A stretch of 64,000 nucleotides of DNA from 66-474 sp035606235 (GTDB lineage Bacteria > Pseudomonadota > Gammaproteobacteria > Xanthomonadales > Rhodanobacteraceae), in NCBI GenBank assembly GCA_035606235.1, contig DATNFU010000048.1, forward strand, positions 1 to 64,000. Direction: 5' to 3'. The translations under genes and the position numbers were made by a program. The notes beneath the pieces were generated by a model. That model had not been told where the DNA came from. It saw only the letters and a program-made list of their open reading frames with translations, and ran no database searches. Below, piece after piece: positions 38,001 through 45,428 of this stretch. The number at the start of each line of letters is the position of its first letter. Position 1 is the stretch's first letter.

Positions 38001-38216
38001 CATTTCCTCGGTCAGCATGGCCGCGCCGTACAGTTCCACCATGCGCAACGTGCCCTGCACCTGGTGCAGATAGGTCGCGCAGAACCGCATCAGGCTGGCG
38101 TCGGCCGGATCCTCGACGTAAGCCTCGAGCGCCTGGCGCGCCTGCAGCAAGGTCTCGTCGATTTGCGGCTTGACCCAGCCCAGCGTGGTGAAGTCGATGT
38201 CGTCTTCAAGTTGCAT
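32037..38216 (-). CDS. chpA: Giant CheA-like hybrid kinase ChpA/PilL (2059 aa)
   Basis: Order: N-terminal FimL-like region with an Hpt-like LHQVQGTLRMVEL near residue 50; Hpt domains with His near 707 (FHTLKGSGRLV), an AHTLHGAV unit near 889, and one near 1309 (LHTLKGGARV); a long Glu/Ala-rich coiled coil (about 1055-1260); P3-like dimerisation (1440-1600), HATPase (1600-1760, HMLRNALAHGIEDPDARI), CheW-like (1762-1905) and receiver (1935-2057, MVVDDSITMRKV, LLDIEMPRMDG). It phosphorylates PilG/PilH to control type IV pilus extension and retraction. Preceded by pilJ without pilK. Confidence 0.93.
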   Translation of the reverse strand: MQLEDDIDFTTLGWVKPQIDETLLQARQALEAYVEDPADASLMRFCATYLHQVQGTLRMVELYGAAMLTEEMEALAQALLDNKAPDRDEAYTVLMRGLVQLPDYLERVQAGNKDIPVVLLPLLNELRQCRGEAALAESALFAPNLEHALPADVAGARAALPSGDLRQRATVLRAKFQALLATWLRAPANADFAGMRQVLDQLGAISHTLPARRLWWIAGGVLEALQQSAFDERSSEAARQQFSRVDRAIKSLQDDGELVLADEDRRDLNQSLLYLLAQAKPGMERCEVIRRTYALDALLPSAEELEQARGSMSGRNRALLDTVSQALKEDLLRVKEALDIFLRREAGDAAELSPQVETLRRVGDTLGMLGLGVPRRVVAEQREILEAVVAGQRKVEEETLMDVAGALLFVDASLDDHIERIGAPAGEQSEPEALPQAEARKIVDALMREAATNLSRVKEDIVAFIESPWAHDRVLGVPALLDEVGGALVMLDLHRPAELLSGIGRFVDNELIADRRIPTAEQMDTLADAMAGVEYYLEAARDSRGGGERILEGTQRSLEALGYWPVPAKREAAERPAPVAVTFAAPDLSEAVSIAAGSDVSDLIVGSAQAPVSVAQDLAGLNLVETETAAASQEGQGDGEWVEVEEEVEEALLGDAGAASFQDAAGIDEDIREVFVEEVGEEIASIREHLPAWKADPENLDTLKSVRRSFHTLKGSGRLVGALALGEFSWKVENMLNRVLDRTIAPDANAQALVEHALAALPQLHAALQGEAAPNAPLAAIMQTADKLAAGEPARVEDFMQTRKVRRMVRRWVPRAAEMEQVPQATLTDVVPSIAVMETQPPMFAWPALPPVDPMLLEILRSEVAQHLGTMRDYLARSAPQPPPIDDAMVRAAHTLHGAVAMVDIPVLAAVLTPLETWFKRMRVARLAPDAEGIAALRDSLALTDHVIAQFDVPEPDVPDSTALAERIAHLRDALPEAALADLLHMGADAFADQEASTQVAPEPAFADEVQTPVEAESVETPPAGIQTEVESEPTSVFAAEAESDDGIGIASFLESVAAEAEPDHATHAEVERRADEARAEAERIAAEQAETERLAAELAAMERAEAEPDHATLAEVERRADEARAEAERIAAEQAEAERVAAEHAAMERAEAERVLEQQRIAAEQAQAERLEQERIAAERAEAERLEQERVAVERAEAERLAAELEAERLERERIAAEQSEAERLDAERIAEERRQRAVARAMALAAMPPFPDDPQPEGKLDLPDIDPDLLEIFTQEGEELLDHSDGLLVILRDAPEEREPVVGLQRDLHTLKGGARVAGIAEIGDLGHVMETLLEAIAEGRREVDPLIIESLERGFDRLHELLQRVVHGQAIAMPVNAIARFEQLASGRAPEAAEPALAEHAGASAAIEPAAEHATEEPRREKLAPRAAPTFEEEARAPQEMIRVRSDLLDSLVNYAGEVSIYRSRLEQQISNFRFNLVELDQTVARLRTQLRSLEIETEAQILSRYQREHEGAHDAAFDPLELDRFSQLQQYSRALAESVSDLVSIQNILDDQSRQSETLLLQQSRVSSDLQEGLMRTRMVPFESMVPSLRRTLRQAAMDLGKRAQLRVEGAQGEMDRNLLERMKAPFEHMLRNALAHGIEDPDARIERGKPEEGTVAINVSREATEVLIKVSDDGGGFDRDAIRAKAISRGLLNPDVQLSDRDLYAFVLETGFSTAESVTQIAGRGVGMDVVANEIKLLGGTLSIDSERGRGSSFNIRLPFTLAVAQAILVRTGETVFAVPMTSIQGVARIQRAELEKRVNAGNPVFTYAGEEYAIHDLAQLLGQPVVHAVEEGQLPLLMIRTGDLRAAVRIDAVVGSREIVVKSVGPQISSVPGIFGATIMGDGSVMLILDVAPLVRRVIARQEIAAAESAQGIPQQPVVSIAAQEDRPQPMIMVVDDSITMRKVTSRVLERNDYEVITAKDGLDAVEKLIDRVPDLMLLDIEMPRMDGYELATHMKNDPRLAGVPIIMITSRTGEKHRQRAFEIGVERYLGKPYNEAELLRNVQEMLETTVNV
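34768..35043 (-). repeat. 138-base tandem duplication in chpA coiled coil
   Basis: Two consecutive copies (34768-34905, 34906-35043) of a 46-codon unit beginning, in protein order, EPDHATHAEVERRADEA. The second begins EPDHATLAEVERRADEA. Few bases differ, which points to a recent tandem duplication lengthening the coiled coil. Confidence 0.9.
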
Positions 38217-38349
38217 CTTGGAATCTCATTGTGCGCATCACTGCGCGTGAAAGCGGACGTCCATGTCCGCACTCTTCAACAAAACGCCCTGTTGAAGCGA
38301 CCGTCCGTGGCCCGCGATTCAATGCGACAGCTGTCGTATCCCGTGCCGG

Positions 38350-40365
38350 TCACGCAGGCAGCTTGAAGTCGGCCACCGAACGACGCAGGTCTTGCGCGAG
38401 CTGGGCCAAGTTGCCGATCGACTCGGCCGTCTGGCTTGCGCCCACCGACGTCTGCGCGGTGATTTCCTGAATCACGTGCATGGTCGAGGTGATGTTGGTC
38501 GCCGCCGCGGACTGCTGCTTGGCCGCGCTGGAGATGCCTTGAATCAATCCTGCGAGATTGCCCGACACTTGCTCGATTTCACCCAGCGCGGTACCTGCAT
38601 CCTCGGCCAGGCGTGCGCCGTTCACCACCTCGGTGGTGGTCTGTTCCATCGAACTGACCGCTTCGTTGGTATCGGACTGAATCGTCTGCACCAGTGTTTC
38701 AATTCGTTTCGTCGCGCCGGAAGCGCGTTCGGCCAATCGCTGCACTTCGTCGGCGACCACCGCGAAACCACGGCCCGCTTCGCCGGCGGAGGCCGCCTGA
38801 ATGGCCGCGTTCAACGCCAGGATGTTGGTCTGCTCGGCGATGTCGTTGATCAGTTCCACGATCGAGCCGATTTCCTGTGAGGATTCGCCCAGCCGCTTGA
38901 TGCGCTTGGAGGTCTCCTGGATCTGCTCGCGGATCGAATCCATGCCGCTGATCGTCTGTCGCACGATCGCCGCGCCGTTGGAGGCAATCTGCACCGAACG
39001 CTGCGCGACCTCGGCGCTGTCGGCGGAATTCTTCGACACCTGGTCGATGGACACCGCCATTTCGTTGATCTTTGCCGACGCAGACGTGATCTGCTGCGCC
39101 TGATGCTGCGCGGCTTCGGCCAGATGCATGGCTGTCGCCTGGGTTTCCTGCGCGGCGGCCGAGACCTGCACCGCCGTCTCGTTGATGGTGGTCACCAGGG
39201 ATCGCAACGCCTCAACCGCGAAGTTCACCGAATCCGCAATCGCGCCGGTGATGTCTTCGGTGACGGTCGCTTTCACCGTGAGGTCGCCTTCGGCGAGCGA
39301 ACCCATTTCGTCCAGCAAGCGCATGATGGCCTGCTGGTTGCGCTCATTGAGGCTGCGGCTCTCGACCGAACGACGACGTTCGCTGTAGACGAAATTGACC
39401 GCCAGCAACACCGCCAGGATCACCGCGAGAATCGCGCACAGTGCGCCGATCGCGACGTTCGGGAAGGCCCAGAAATAAACCGGCGCGGTGCGCAGTTTGC
39501 CAAGCGTGTCGGCCACGTTCTTGGCTTTCGAAAGCACGTCACCGGAATCGAGTGAAGCCTGGGTGGCGGCATCCTTCACCGTCACCAGCGTTGGCGCCGC
39601 GGCGATCAGTTTGTGCACCGGCGCGTCAAGCTGCGACCAGGTCTTCTGCACATCGCCGAGAATCTGTTTGCCCTCCGGCGGCGCGCCGGCGGAAAGTTGC
39701 GTGAGCACGCTGCCGTAGGTCGCCGAATCGCGCGCCAGGCCATCTGCCGCGGCGGCGGAGTTCTCGCCGCCCTGCAGCACGTCGGTAACGCGGCGGATCA
39801 AACGGTCGCCGAGCACCATCTGCTGCGAGGCGTCGTAGATCTGCGTGGCCGAGCCGCGCTGTTGGAGGATGTTGACGACCTCATTGATGCGCGAATTCAG
39901 CAGCGGCATTTTTTGGCTGAAGGCGTCGGCTTGGCCTGCGGAATCCAGCACCGCGTCCTTGTTGGCGGCGATCTTGCCGAGATCGCCGTTCAAGCGTGCC
40001 CAGGCCTTGTTGAGATCGGTCATCGGACCGGACAGACCCAGCGCAGTGCCGTAGGCCGGCATGCCGGTAGCCGGATCGCCGCTGTTCAAATGCTTGACCG
40101 CCGCGTCGATCTCACCTCGCGTGCTGTCGAGTTCCTTGAACGAATCGATGTTGCCGCCCGCCGATTCGATCGCGAACTTCGCCACCAACTGCGAATCCAC
40201 CTGGATCTGCGTGGTCAATGCCGCCGCCTTGCGGTCGTCGCCGTTGCGGATGTTCAGCAAGGCGAAATCCAGACCCGCGACGACGATCGCCGCCACCAGC
40301 AGGACGATCAGCCAGGTCTGTGCACCCGACTTGCGCCCCTGTACCGCACCCGAAGTCGCGCTCAT
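38350..40365 (-). CDS. pilJ: Methyl-accepting chemotaxis protein PilJ (671 aa)
   Basis: TM1 at about 18-38 and TM2 near 305-335 flank a PilJ-type periplasmic domain; a HAMP-like segment (LDEMGSLAEGDLTVKATV) leads to the signalling helix pair with tip INDIAEQTNILALNAAIQAA near residue 515. It senses pilin or surface contact and signals through PilI to ChpA. No PilK is found in the 133 bases before chpA. Confidence 0.95.
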   Translation of the reverse strand: MSATSGAVQGRKSGAQTWLIVLLVAAIVVAGLDFALLNIRNGDDRKAAALTTQIQVDSQLVAKFAIESAGGNIDSFKELDSTRGEIDAAVKHLNSGDPATGMPAYGTALGLSGPMTDLNKAWARLNGDLGKIAANKDAVLDSAGQADAFSQKMPLLNSRINEVVNILQQRGSATQIYDASQQMVLGDRLIRRVTDVLQGGENSAAAADGLARDSATYGSVLTQLSAGAPPEGKQILGDVQKTWSQLDAPVHKLIAAAPTLVTVKDAATQASLDSGDVLSKAKNVADTLGKLRTAPVYFWAFPNVAIGALCAILAVILAVLLAVNFVYSERRRSVESRSLNERNQQAIMRLLDEMGSLAEGDLTVKATVTEDITGAIADSVNFAVEALRSLVTTINETAVQVSAAAQETQATAMHLAEAAQHQAQQITSASAKINEMAVSIDQVSKNSADSAEVAQRSVQIASNGAAIVRQTISGMDSIREQIQETSKRIKRLGESSQEIGSIVELINDIAEQTNILALNAAIQAASAGEAGRGFAVVADEVQRLAERASGATKRIETLVQTIQSDTNEAVSSMEQTTTEVVNGARLAEDAGTALGEIEQVSGNLAGLIQGISSAAKQQSAAATNITSTMHVIQEITAQTSVGASQTAESIGNLAQLAQDLRRSVADFKLPA

Positions 40366-40418
40366 GTCGTAACCCTCACCTCAAAAGAATTCTGTTAACC
40401 CGTGTTGCCTTGTTTGCA

Positions 40419-41165
40419 TCAAATCGCGGTCTGCTGAAAATCCGCTGCGCGGGTCAGTTCGACCATGCTGAACATCGCCCATTTGGTCGAGCCCAACGCC
40501 ACGTTCTCCGTGACGAAGCGCGCCAGCCGCGGGTCGGATTCCCCTTCCGCATCCACGCGCTGTTCATCGGTGAGGTTGCGCTGGCCAAGCACCTCGTCCA
40601 CCAGCAGGCCTACGCCACCACCCGCCTGTTTCACCCACAGCACGCGCGAACGTTCCGATACATGCGTGCGCTGGTCGAACAGGAACTGTTTCAGGTCAAC
40701 CACCGCGATCAGATTGCCGCGCACGTTGCCCACACCGAGCAGCCAGTGGCGCGTCGCCGGCACCGGCGTCAGGGCACTTGGCATGCTGAGGATTTCGTTC
40801 ACTTCCGAAATGCTGCTGACGAAATAACGCTCGCCGATGCGGAAACCGATGCCGCGCCAGAGACCCACCGCCTCGATCTGCTCCGGCACACCGGCGACAT
40901 GCGCCAGACTGCGCCGTTCGTAATCCACCAACGCCTCGAAGCTGGTCAGCAGCGGACGCTGTTCGCGCTGACGCGGCGGCGAAGCTGGCTGAAACTCTTC
41001 CGCCTGCTCGCCGGGCGCATCGATCACCGCCGTATCCTCGTCGGCCAGCGCGATGCCGAGATCCTGGGCATCGATCCGCTCCGCGTGGTTGACGGCGTCG
41101 ATACTTTCCCGAGCATCGCCGTGGACGCGGTGAGCGGGTGCTTTGCGGGAGCGTTTCTTGCCCAT
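40419..41165 (-). CDS. pilI: CheW-like adaptor PilI with N-terminal extension (248 aa)
   Basis: CheW fold from about residue 105 (GFRIGERYFVSSISEVNEIL, LLGVGNVRGNLIAVVDLKQFL, GVGLLVDEVLGQRNL). Residues 1-100 are an extra N-terminal region, charged then Pro/Gln-rich. Links PilJ to ChpA. Located between pilH and pilJ, minus strand. Confidence 0.88.
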   Translation of the reverse strand: MGKKRSRKAPAHRVHGDARESIDAVNHAERIDAQDLGIALADEDTAVIDAPGEQAEEFQPASPPRQREQRPLLTSFEALVDYERRSLAHVAGVPEQIEAVGLWRGIGFRIGERYFVSSISEVNEILSMPSALTPVPATRHWLLGVGNVRGNLIAVVDLKQFLFDQRTHVSERSRVLWVKQAGGGVGLLVDEVLGQRNLTDEQRVDAEGESDPRLARFVTENVALGSTKWAMFSMVELTRAADFQQTAI

Positions 41166-41183
41166 TTCTTTTCCGACGGCGCG

Positions 41184-41555
41184 TCAGGCCGCGCTTGGCA
41201 GGTGTTTGCTGATGTGCGCCAGCAGATCCTTGTCGCTGACCGGCTTGGTCAGAAAATCGCGGGCACCCTGGCGCAGGCCCCACATGCGATCGGTTTCCAT
41301 CGTCTTGGTGGTGACAATCACCACCGGGATGGAACTGGTTTCAGGATCCTTGGACAAGGTGCGGGTGGCCTGGAAGCCATTCATGCCCGGCATGATGACG
41401 TCCATCAGGACAAGATCGGGACGATCACGCTTGGCCGCGACGATGCCCGCTTCGGCGTCGGCCACGGAAGTGACCTTGTGGCCCGCCTTTTCCAACGCGC
41501 CGGTGAGCAGCTTCACGTCGGTGGGCGAGTCATCGATGATCAGGATGTGAGCCAT
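41184..41555 (-). CDS. pilH: CheY-like response regulator PilH (123 aa)
   Basis: Single receiver: HILIIDDSPTDVKLLTGAL, phospho-Asp in DLVLMDVIMPGMNGFQ, LTKPVSDKDLL. In twitching systems PilH promotes PilT/PilU retraction or serves as a phosphate sink. It follows pilG by 41 bases and precedes pilI by 18. Confidence 0.93.
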   Translation of the reverse strand: MAHILIIDDSPTDVKLLTGALEKAGHKVTSVADAEAGIVAAKRDRPDLVLMDVIMPGMNGFQATRTLSKDPETSSIPVVIVTTKTMETDRMWGLRQGARDFLTKPVSDKDLLAHISKHLPSAA

Positions 41556-41596
41556 GCATTCCTCTAGCCCGCGCCGCGCGCGGTATCGTTTTGAAA

Positions 41597-41998
41597 TCAG
41601 GTGGTCGCGACATGCCGCCGGATCGCGCCCAGCAACTCCTCGCGCGTGAACGGCTTGGTAAGGTATTGCTCGGAACCGACGATGCGGCCGCGCGCCTTGT
41701 CGAACAAACCGTCCTTGGAGGACAGCATGATCACCGGGGTGGCGCGGAAGCTGTGGTTGTTCTTGATCAGCGCGCAGGTCTGATAGCCATCCAGCCGCGG
41801 CATCATGATGTCCACGAAAATGATGTCGGGGCGCAGATCGGAAATCTTCGACAGGGCCTCGAAACCGTCCACCGCGGTCAGCACTTCGGCGCCTTCCTTC
41901 TTCAACAAGGTTTCGGCCGTGCGGCGGATGGTCTTCGAATCATCGATGACCATTACCTTCAGGCCTACCAGGCTGCCATGGTTCGCAATGTCATTCAC
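41597..41998 (-). CDS. pilG: CheY-like response regulator PilG (133 aa)
   Basis: Single receiver with VMVIDDSKTIRRTAETLL, phospho-Asp in DIIFVDIMMPRLDGYQTC, VIMLSSKDG and YLTKPFTREEL. PilG promotes pilus extension, and CheA-like ChpA phosphorylates it. The GTG at 41998 is preferred over a TTG at 42016 because GGGGA sits six bases upstream. A sigma-54-type promoter lies ahead. Confidence 0.93.
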   Translation of the reverse strand: MNDIANHGSLVGLKVMVIDDSKTIRRTAETLLKKEGAEVLTAVDGFEALSKISDLRPDIIFVDIMMPRLDGYQTCALIKNNHSFRATPVIMLSSKDGLFDKARGRIVGSEQYLTKPFTREELLGAIRRHVATT

Positions 41999-42323
41999 TT
42001 GAGGTCCCCGCCGCAAAAACCGGCGATTGGTCTATGCAATAGGCGTGCCGGAAGTCACACAATCTGAAGTGCCGTGACCGCCGCCAAGCCGCTCCGCCGC
42101 GCACGCCGGATTACGCGAGGGATGTGATGGGTTAAAGCAGCCTGGGCCCGCCCTGTCAAGCACCGCGAAGCGTTTTCGTCCCTTCTCGCGTGCGGGCGCG
42201 AACGGAAATGCGTGCCGGAGAGTCGGTTGGGTGGCCGATCCTCGCCCGAACGGGAACGGGCACACCCTTGCGGCCGACCACGATATGCGAAGATTCGTGC
42301 CCTCCCCACGCCGCCCGCACACC
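41999..42323. other. Divergent intergenic region pilG-gshB (325 bases)
   Basis: It holds a near-consensus sigma-54 element at 42036-42049 on the minus strand (see separate entry). The rest is GC-rich non-coding sequence with no stable hairpin or repeat that I could recognise. A gshB promoter on the plus strand was not identified. Confidence 0.7.
42036..42049 (-). promoter_or_regulatory. Candidate sigma-54 promoter upstream of pilG
   Basis: On the minus strand the sequence reads CGGCACG-CCTA-TTGCA, differing from the consensus TGGCAC-N5-TTGC only at the first base. GG and GC are spaced exactly as required (-24/-12). It predicts a start about 12 bases downstream and a leader of roughly 27 bases before the pilG GTG. 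Type IV pilus genes are classical RpoN targets, which is why this is plausible. Confidence 0.6.
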
Positions 42324-43286
42324 ATGTCGCTGAAGATCGCCGTGCTGATGGACCCCATCGGCACGATCAAGCCCAAAAAGGACACCACGTTGGCACTGCT
42401 GCTGGAAGCGCAGCGGCGCGGGCATGCGCTGTTCTATATGGAACAGGGCGATCTGGCGGTGCGCGATGGCGGGCCTTTTGCGCGGATGGCGTCGCTCAAG
42501 GTCGCCGATCACCCGACCGCATGGTTCGAGCTCGGGGCTGCGCAGTGGCAGCCGCTGGCCGGCATGGATGTGGTGCTGGCGCGCAAGGACCCGCCCTTCG
42601 ATGCGCAATTCCTGTACGACACGCTGGTGTTGAGTCTGGTCCAGCGCGCAGGCGTGCGGGTGATCAACGATCCTCAGGGCTTGCGTGATTACAACGAGAA
42701 GCTGGCCGCGCAGTTGTTCCCGCAGTGCTGCGCGCCGGCGCTGGTGGCGCGCGACCGCGCCGAACTGCGCCGCTTCGCGCGCGAGCATGGCGAGATCGTA
42801 CTCAAGCCGCTGGACGGCATGGGCGGGCGCGGCATCTTCCGCTCGCGCCACGATGATCCCAATCTCAATTCGATGCTGGAAACCCTGGTCGGCGAAGACG
42901 AGCGGTTGGCGATGGCGCAGAAGTTCATCCCTGAAATAAGCGCCGGCGACAAGCGCATCCTGTTGATCAATGGCGAGCCCGTGCCCTACGCTCTGGCGCG
43001 CGTTCCGCAGGGCAGCGACTTCCGCGGGAATCTCGCGGTGGGCGGGCGTGGCGAGGGTGTAGCACTATCGGAACGCGACCGCTGGATCGCCGCCCAAGTC
43101 GGGCCGGAACTGACGCGCCACGGCATGCTGTTCGTCGGCCTGGATGTCATCGGCGATTACCTGACCGAGGTCAACGTCACCTCGCCTACCTGCGTGCGCG
43201 AACTGGATGCGCTGTTCGGGTTGAACATCGCCGGCGAGTTGTTCGATGCGATCGAATCGCTTGGGACTCGGAACCCGGGGCGTTGA
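42324..43286 (+). CDS. gshB: Glutathione synthetase (320 aa)
   Basis: ATP-grasp ligase joining gamma-glutamylcysteine and glycine: LKIAVLMDPIGTIKPKKDTT, FYMEQGDL, LVLSLVQRAGVRVINDPQGL, EIVLKPLDGMGGRGIFR, EVNVTSPTCVRELD. Length is normal; the last residues SLGTRNPGR come from a short sequence resembling an intergenic repeat (GGGACTCGG...CCCGGGG). It is divergent from pilG and three bases from the TonB-like gene. Confidence 0.95.
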   Translation: MSLKIAVLMDPIGTIKPKKDTTLALLLEAQRRGHALFYMEQGDLAVRDGGPFARMASLKVADHPTAWFELGAAQWQPLAGMDVVLARKDPPFDAQFLYDTLVLSLVQRAGVRVINDPQGLRDYNEKLAAQLFPQCCAPALVARDRAELRRFAREHGEIVLKPLDGMGGRGIFRSRHDDPNLNSMLETLVGEDERLAMAQKFIPEISAGDKRILLINGEPVPYALARVPQGSDFRGNLAVGGRGEGVALSERDRWIAAQVGPELTRHGMLFVGLDVIGDYLTEVNVTSPTCVRELDALFGLNIAGELFDAIESLGTRNPGR

Positions 43287-43289
43287 TAC

Positions 43290-44183
43290 ATGAACGCAGC
43301 AGTCGCCGCCGCCCCTCATCAAAGCGACACCGATCGGCTCGGTGTCACCTTGCTGTTTTCGCTGATCGTGCACGCGGTACTGATCCTGGGGCTCGGCTTC
43401 GAGTTGGCGAAGCCCAAACCCAGCCTGCCTGCGCTGGATGTCACTCTGCTCACCAGCGCCAACGCGCAGTCACCCGACAAGGCGGATTTCCTGGCCCAGG
43501 CCAACAACAGCGGCGGCGGCGATACCGACAAGGCAAAGCGGCCGAGCACGCTGTTCTCCGGGCCGTTGCCGACCGACGAGCAAGGCATCGCACCAATGCC
43601 GCTGCAGCCGGCGGCGCCCGCGCCCACTGTGGCGAGTGCGCCGCGCTACGTGAGTGCAAGCGCGCAGGCCGACCAAAAGGTGACACGGCAACCCGAACGC
43701 CGGGAACACACGCAGATCGCGCCGCGGCAATCGGCGGTGCAGATCGATCGGCAACTGGAAATGGCGACGCTGACGCAGGAGGTTCGCGCGGAGGAACAGG
43801 CCTACGCCAAGCGTCCGCGCAAGCGGCACATCTCCGCCAACACGCGCGAATACGCGTACGCGGCCTACATGAAGGCCTGGGTCAATCGCATCGAGCGCAT
43901 CGGCAATCTCAATTACCCGGATGAGGCGCGCCGCCGGCAACTGCATGGACAGCTGATGCTGACCGTGGGCCTGGGCCGTGATGGCCGGGTCAAGAGCGTG
44001 GATATCATCCAGAGTTCCGGCCACAAGGTGCTGGATGACGCCGCGATCCGCATCGTGCACCTGGCCGCGCCATTCCCGCCGGTCCCGCAGGACAAGGACG
44101 ACCGCGGCCGCAAGGGCGTGGACGAGCTGTACATCACGCGCACCTGGCAGTTCCTGCGCGGCAATGAGCTGCAGACACGGTGA
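43290..44183 (+). CDS. TonB-like energy transducer next to the pil genes (297 aa)
   Basis: N-terminal signal anchor (GVTLLFSLIVHAVLILGLGF, residues 17-37), a Pro/Gln/Ala-rich periplasmic spacer, and a C-terminal TonB domain from about 205 (NYPDEARRRQLHGQLMLTVGL, SVDIIQSSGHKVLDDAAIRIVHLA). Position between gshB and yqgE is that of tonB3 in P. aeruginosa, a gene reported to be needed for twitching. No ExbB/ExbD or TonB-dependent receptor is adjacent. It should couple proton-motive force to an envelope function. Confidence 0.87.
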   Translation: MNAAVAAAPHQSDTDRLGVTLLFSLIVHAVLILGLGFELAKPKPSLPALDVTLLTSANAQSPDKADFLAQANNSGGGDTDKAKRPSTLFSGPLPTDEQGIAPMPLQPAAPAPTVASAPRYVSASAQADQKVTRQPERREHTQIAPRQSAVQIDRQLEMATLTQEVRAEEQAYAKRPRKRHISANTREYAYAAYMKAWVNRIERIGNLNYPDEARRRQLHGQLMLTVGLGRDGRVKSVDIIQSSGHKVLDDAAIRIVHLAAPFPPVPQDKDDRGRKGVDELYITRTWQFLRGNELQTR

Positions 44184-44247
44184 AGCGTCGGAAGCCGGCA
44201 ACAGCTAACCGTAGCCCAAGAACGTGAATGCGGGATATCTTTGTTTT

Positions 44248-44289
44248 CCGGCTACCGATCACCGGCTACCGATCACCGGCTCCCGACAC
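44248..44289. repeat. Three 14-base direct repeats
   Basis: CCGGCTACCGATCA occurs twice in tandem (44248-44261 and 44262-44275) and a diverged third (CCGGCTCCCGACAC) follows at 44276-44289, in the gap between the TonB-like gene and yqgE. Confidence 0.8.
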
Positions 44290-44298
44290 CCGCCGTCG

Positions 44299-44304
44299 TA
44301 CAAT
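44299..44304 (+). promoter_or_regulatory. Candidate -10 box for yqgE
   Basis: TACAAT lies six bases before the ATG, overlapping GGAGCC ribosome site. If it works as a -10 box the transcript would be leaderless or nearly so. No good -35 is present; low confidence. Confidence 0.25.
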
Positions 44305-44310
44305 GGAGCC

Positions 44311-44877
44311 ATGTCCAACACCTCCTCCCTCACCGGTCATTTCCTGATTGCGATGCCCAGCCTGGGCGATCCCAATTTCGCCCGTGGCGTCACCTTCGTG
44401 TGCCAGCACGGCGAGGAAGGCACGATGGGGCTGGTGGTCAATCGCGCGTCCGAATACAAGCTCGGCGACGTGATGGCGCAAATGCAGATGACCTGCGAGC
44501 GCGAGGAGATCGCGGCCACGCAGGTGCTGATCGGTGGCCCGGTACGGGCCGAGCGCGGCTTCGTGCTGCATGCGCCGGACGAGCGCAAGTGGGATTCCAC
44601 TTTCCTGATCAGCGATGCGCTGGCCGTGACCACGTCGCGCGACATTCTCGCCGCGATGGCGGAAGGCAATGGACCAGCGCGCGCGCTGGTCGCACTGGGT
44701 TACGCGGGCTGGGGTGCGGGACAACTTGAACAGGAATTGCGCGACAATGCGTGGCTCACCGTCGAAGCCAGCGATCGCATACTGTTCGACACCGCGCTGG
44801 ATCAGCGCTGGCATGCCGCGGTTGCCCTGGTCGGCGTGGACCCGAATCAGTTGAGCGATTACGCCGGTCACGCATGA
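44311..44877 (+). CDS. yqgE: YqgE/AlgH family protein (188 aa)
   Basis: Whole protein matches UPF0301/AlgH: LTGHFLIAMPSLGDPNFARGVTF, MGLVVNRASEYKLGDVM, VLIGGPVRAERGFVLH, ARALVALGYAGWGAGQLEQE. Function unclear; historically linked to alginate regulation in pseudomonads. Located between the tonB-like gene and ruvX as in that lineage. Confidence 0.93.
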   Translation: MSNTSSLTGHFLIAMPSLGDPNFARGVTFVCQHGEEGTMGLVVNRASEYKLGDVMAQMQMTCEREEIAATQVLIGGPVRAERGFVLHAPDERKWDSTFLISDALAVTTSRDILAAMAEGNGPARALVALGYAGWGAGQLEQELRDNAWLTVEASDRILFDTALDQRWHAAVALVGVDPNQLSDYAGHA

Positions 44878-44980
44878 AAGATTCTTGCGCCGGTGCGTGC
44901 AAGCAGCCATGCGCGCCGCCCTTGGCCAACAGCTCCGCGGCTGCACTTTTGGAACATCGCCGCCCTTGCGATCAGAAATC

Positions 44981-45409
44981 ATGTCCTTGATCGGCTTTGA
45001 TTACGGCACACGCAGGATCGGCATCGCCGCGGGGAATCGCATCAGCGCCAGCGCGCAATCGCTGCAAGCCCTGCAAGCCAAGGGTGGCGAGCCGGACTGG
45101 CAGCGCGTGGACGCGCTACTCGCGGAGTGGCAGCCGGAGGCGCTGGTAGTCGGACTGCCGCTGACTCTGGACGGCGGCGAACAAGCCGTCACCCTTGGCG
45201 CGCGCGCGTTCGCGCGTACGCTGCAAGAGCGCTATCGCTTGCCCGTGCATCTGATCGACGAGCGGCACACCTCGCAGGAAGCCGCGCGTCGCTTCGCCGC
45301 GCAACGCGCCGCAGGATTGCAGCGTCGCCGCAATGCGACAAACATTGACTCACTCGCCGCTGTGGTGATTCTGGAATCGTGGCTGAGTGAAAACGCGCGT
45401 GAGCCGTAA
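44981..45409 (+). CDS. ruvX: Holliday-junction resolvase-like protein RuvX/YqgF (142 aa)
   Basis: RNase H-like fold: LIGFDYGTRRIGIAAGNRIS, ALVVGLPLTLDGGEQ, VHLIDERHTSQEAARR, INIDSLAAVVILESWL-like ending. Implicated in 16S rRNA 5' processing in bacteria. Start ATG at 44981. The pyrR gene that often sits between ruvX and pyrB in pseudomonads is missing here. Confidence 0.92.
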   Translation: MSLIGFDYGTRRIGIAAGNRISASAQSLQALQAKGGEPDWQRVDALLAEWQPEALVVGLPLTLDGGEQAVTLGARAFARTLQERYRLPVHLIDERHTSQEAARRFAAQRAAGLQRRRNATNIDSLAAVVILESWLSENAREP

Positions 45410-45428
45410 GCCTGAAAGCAGGCGCACT

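Noticed and set aside
33624..38366. Long open frame (about 1580 codons) on the plus strand
   Set aside because: It lies fully antisense to chpA, whose domains are clear. GC-rich codon bias creates such frames; its translation has no recognisable domain and is rich in Arg/His/Gln.
44248..44289. Possible CRISPR-like repeat
   Set aside because: The three 14-base units are adjacent without spacers, so it is a tandem repeat.
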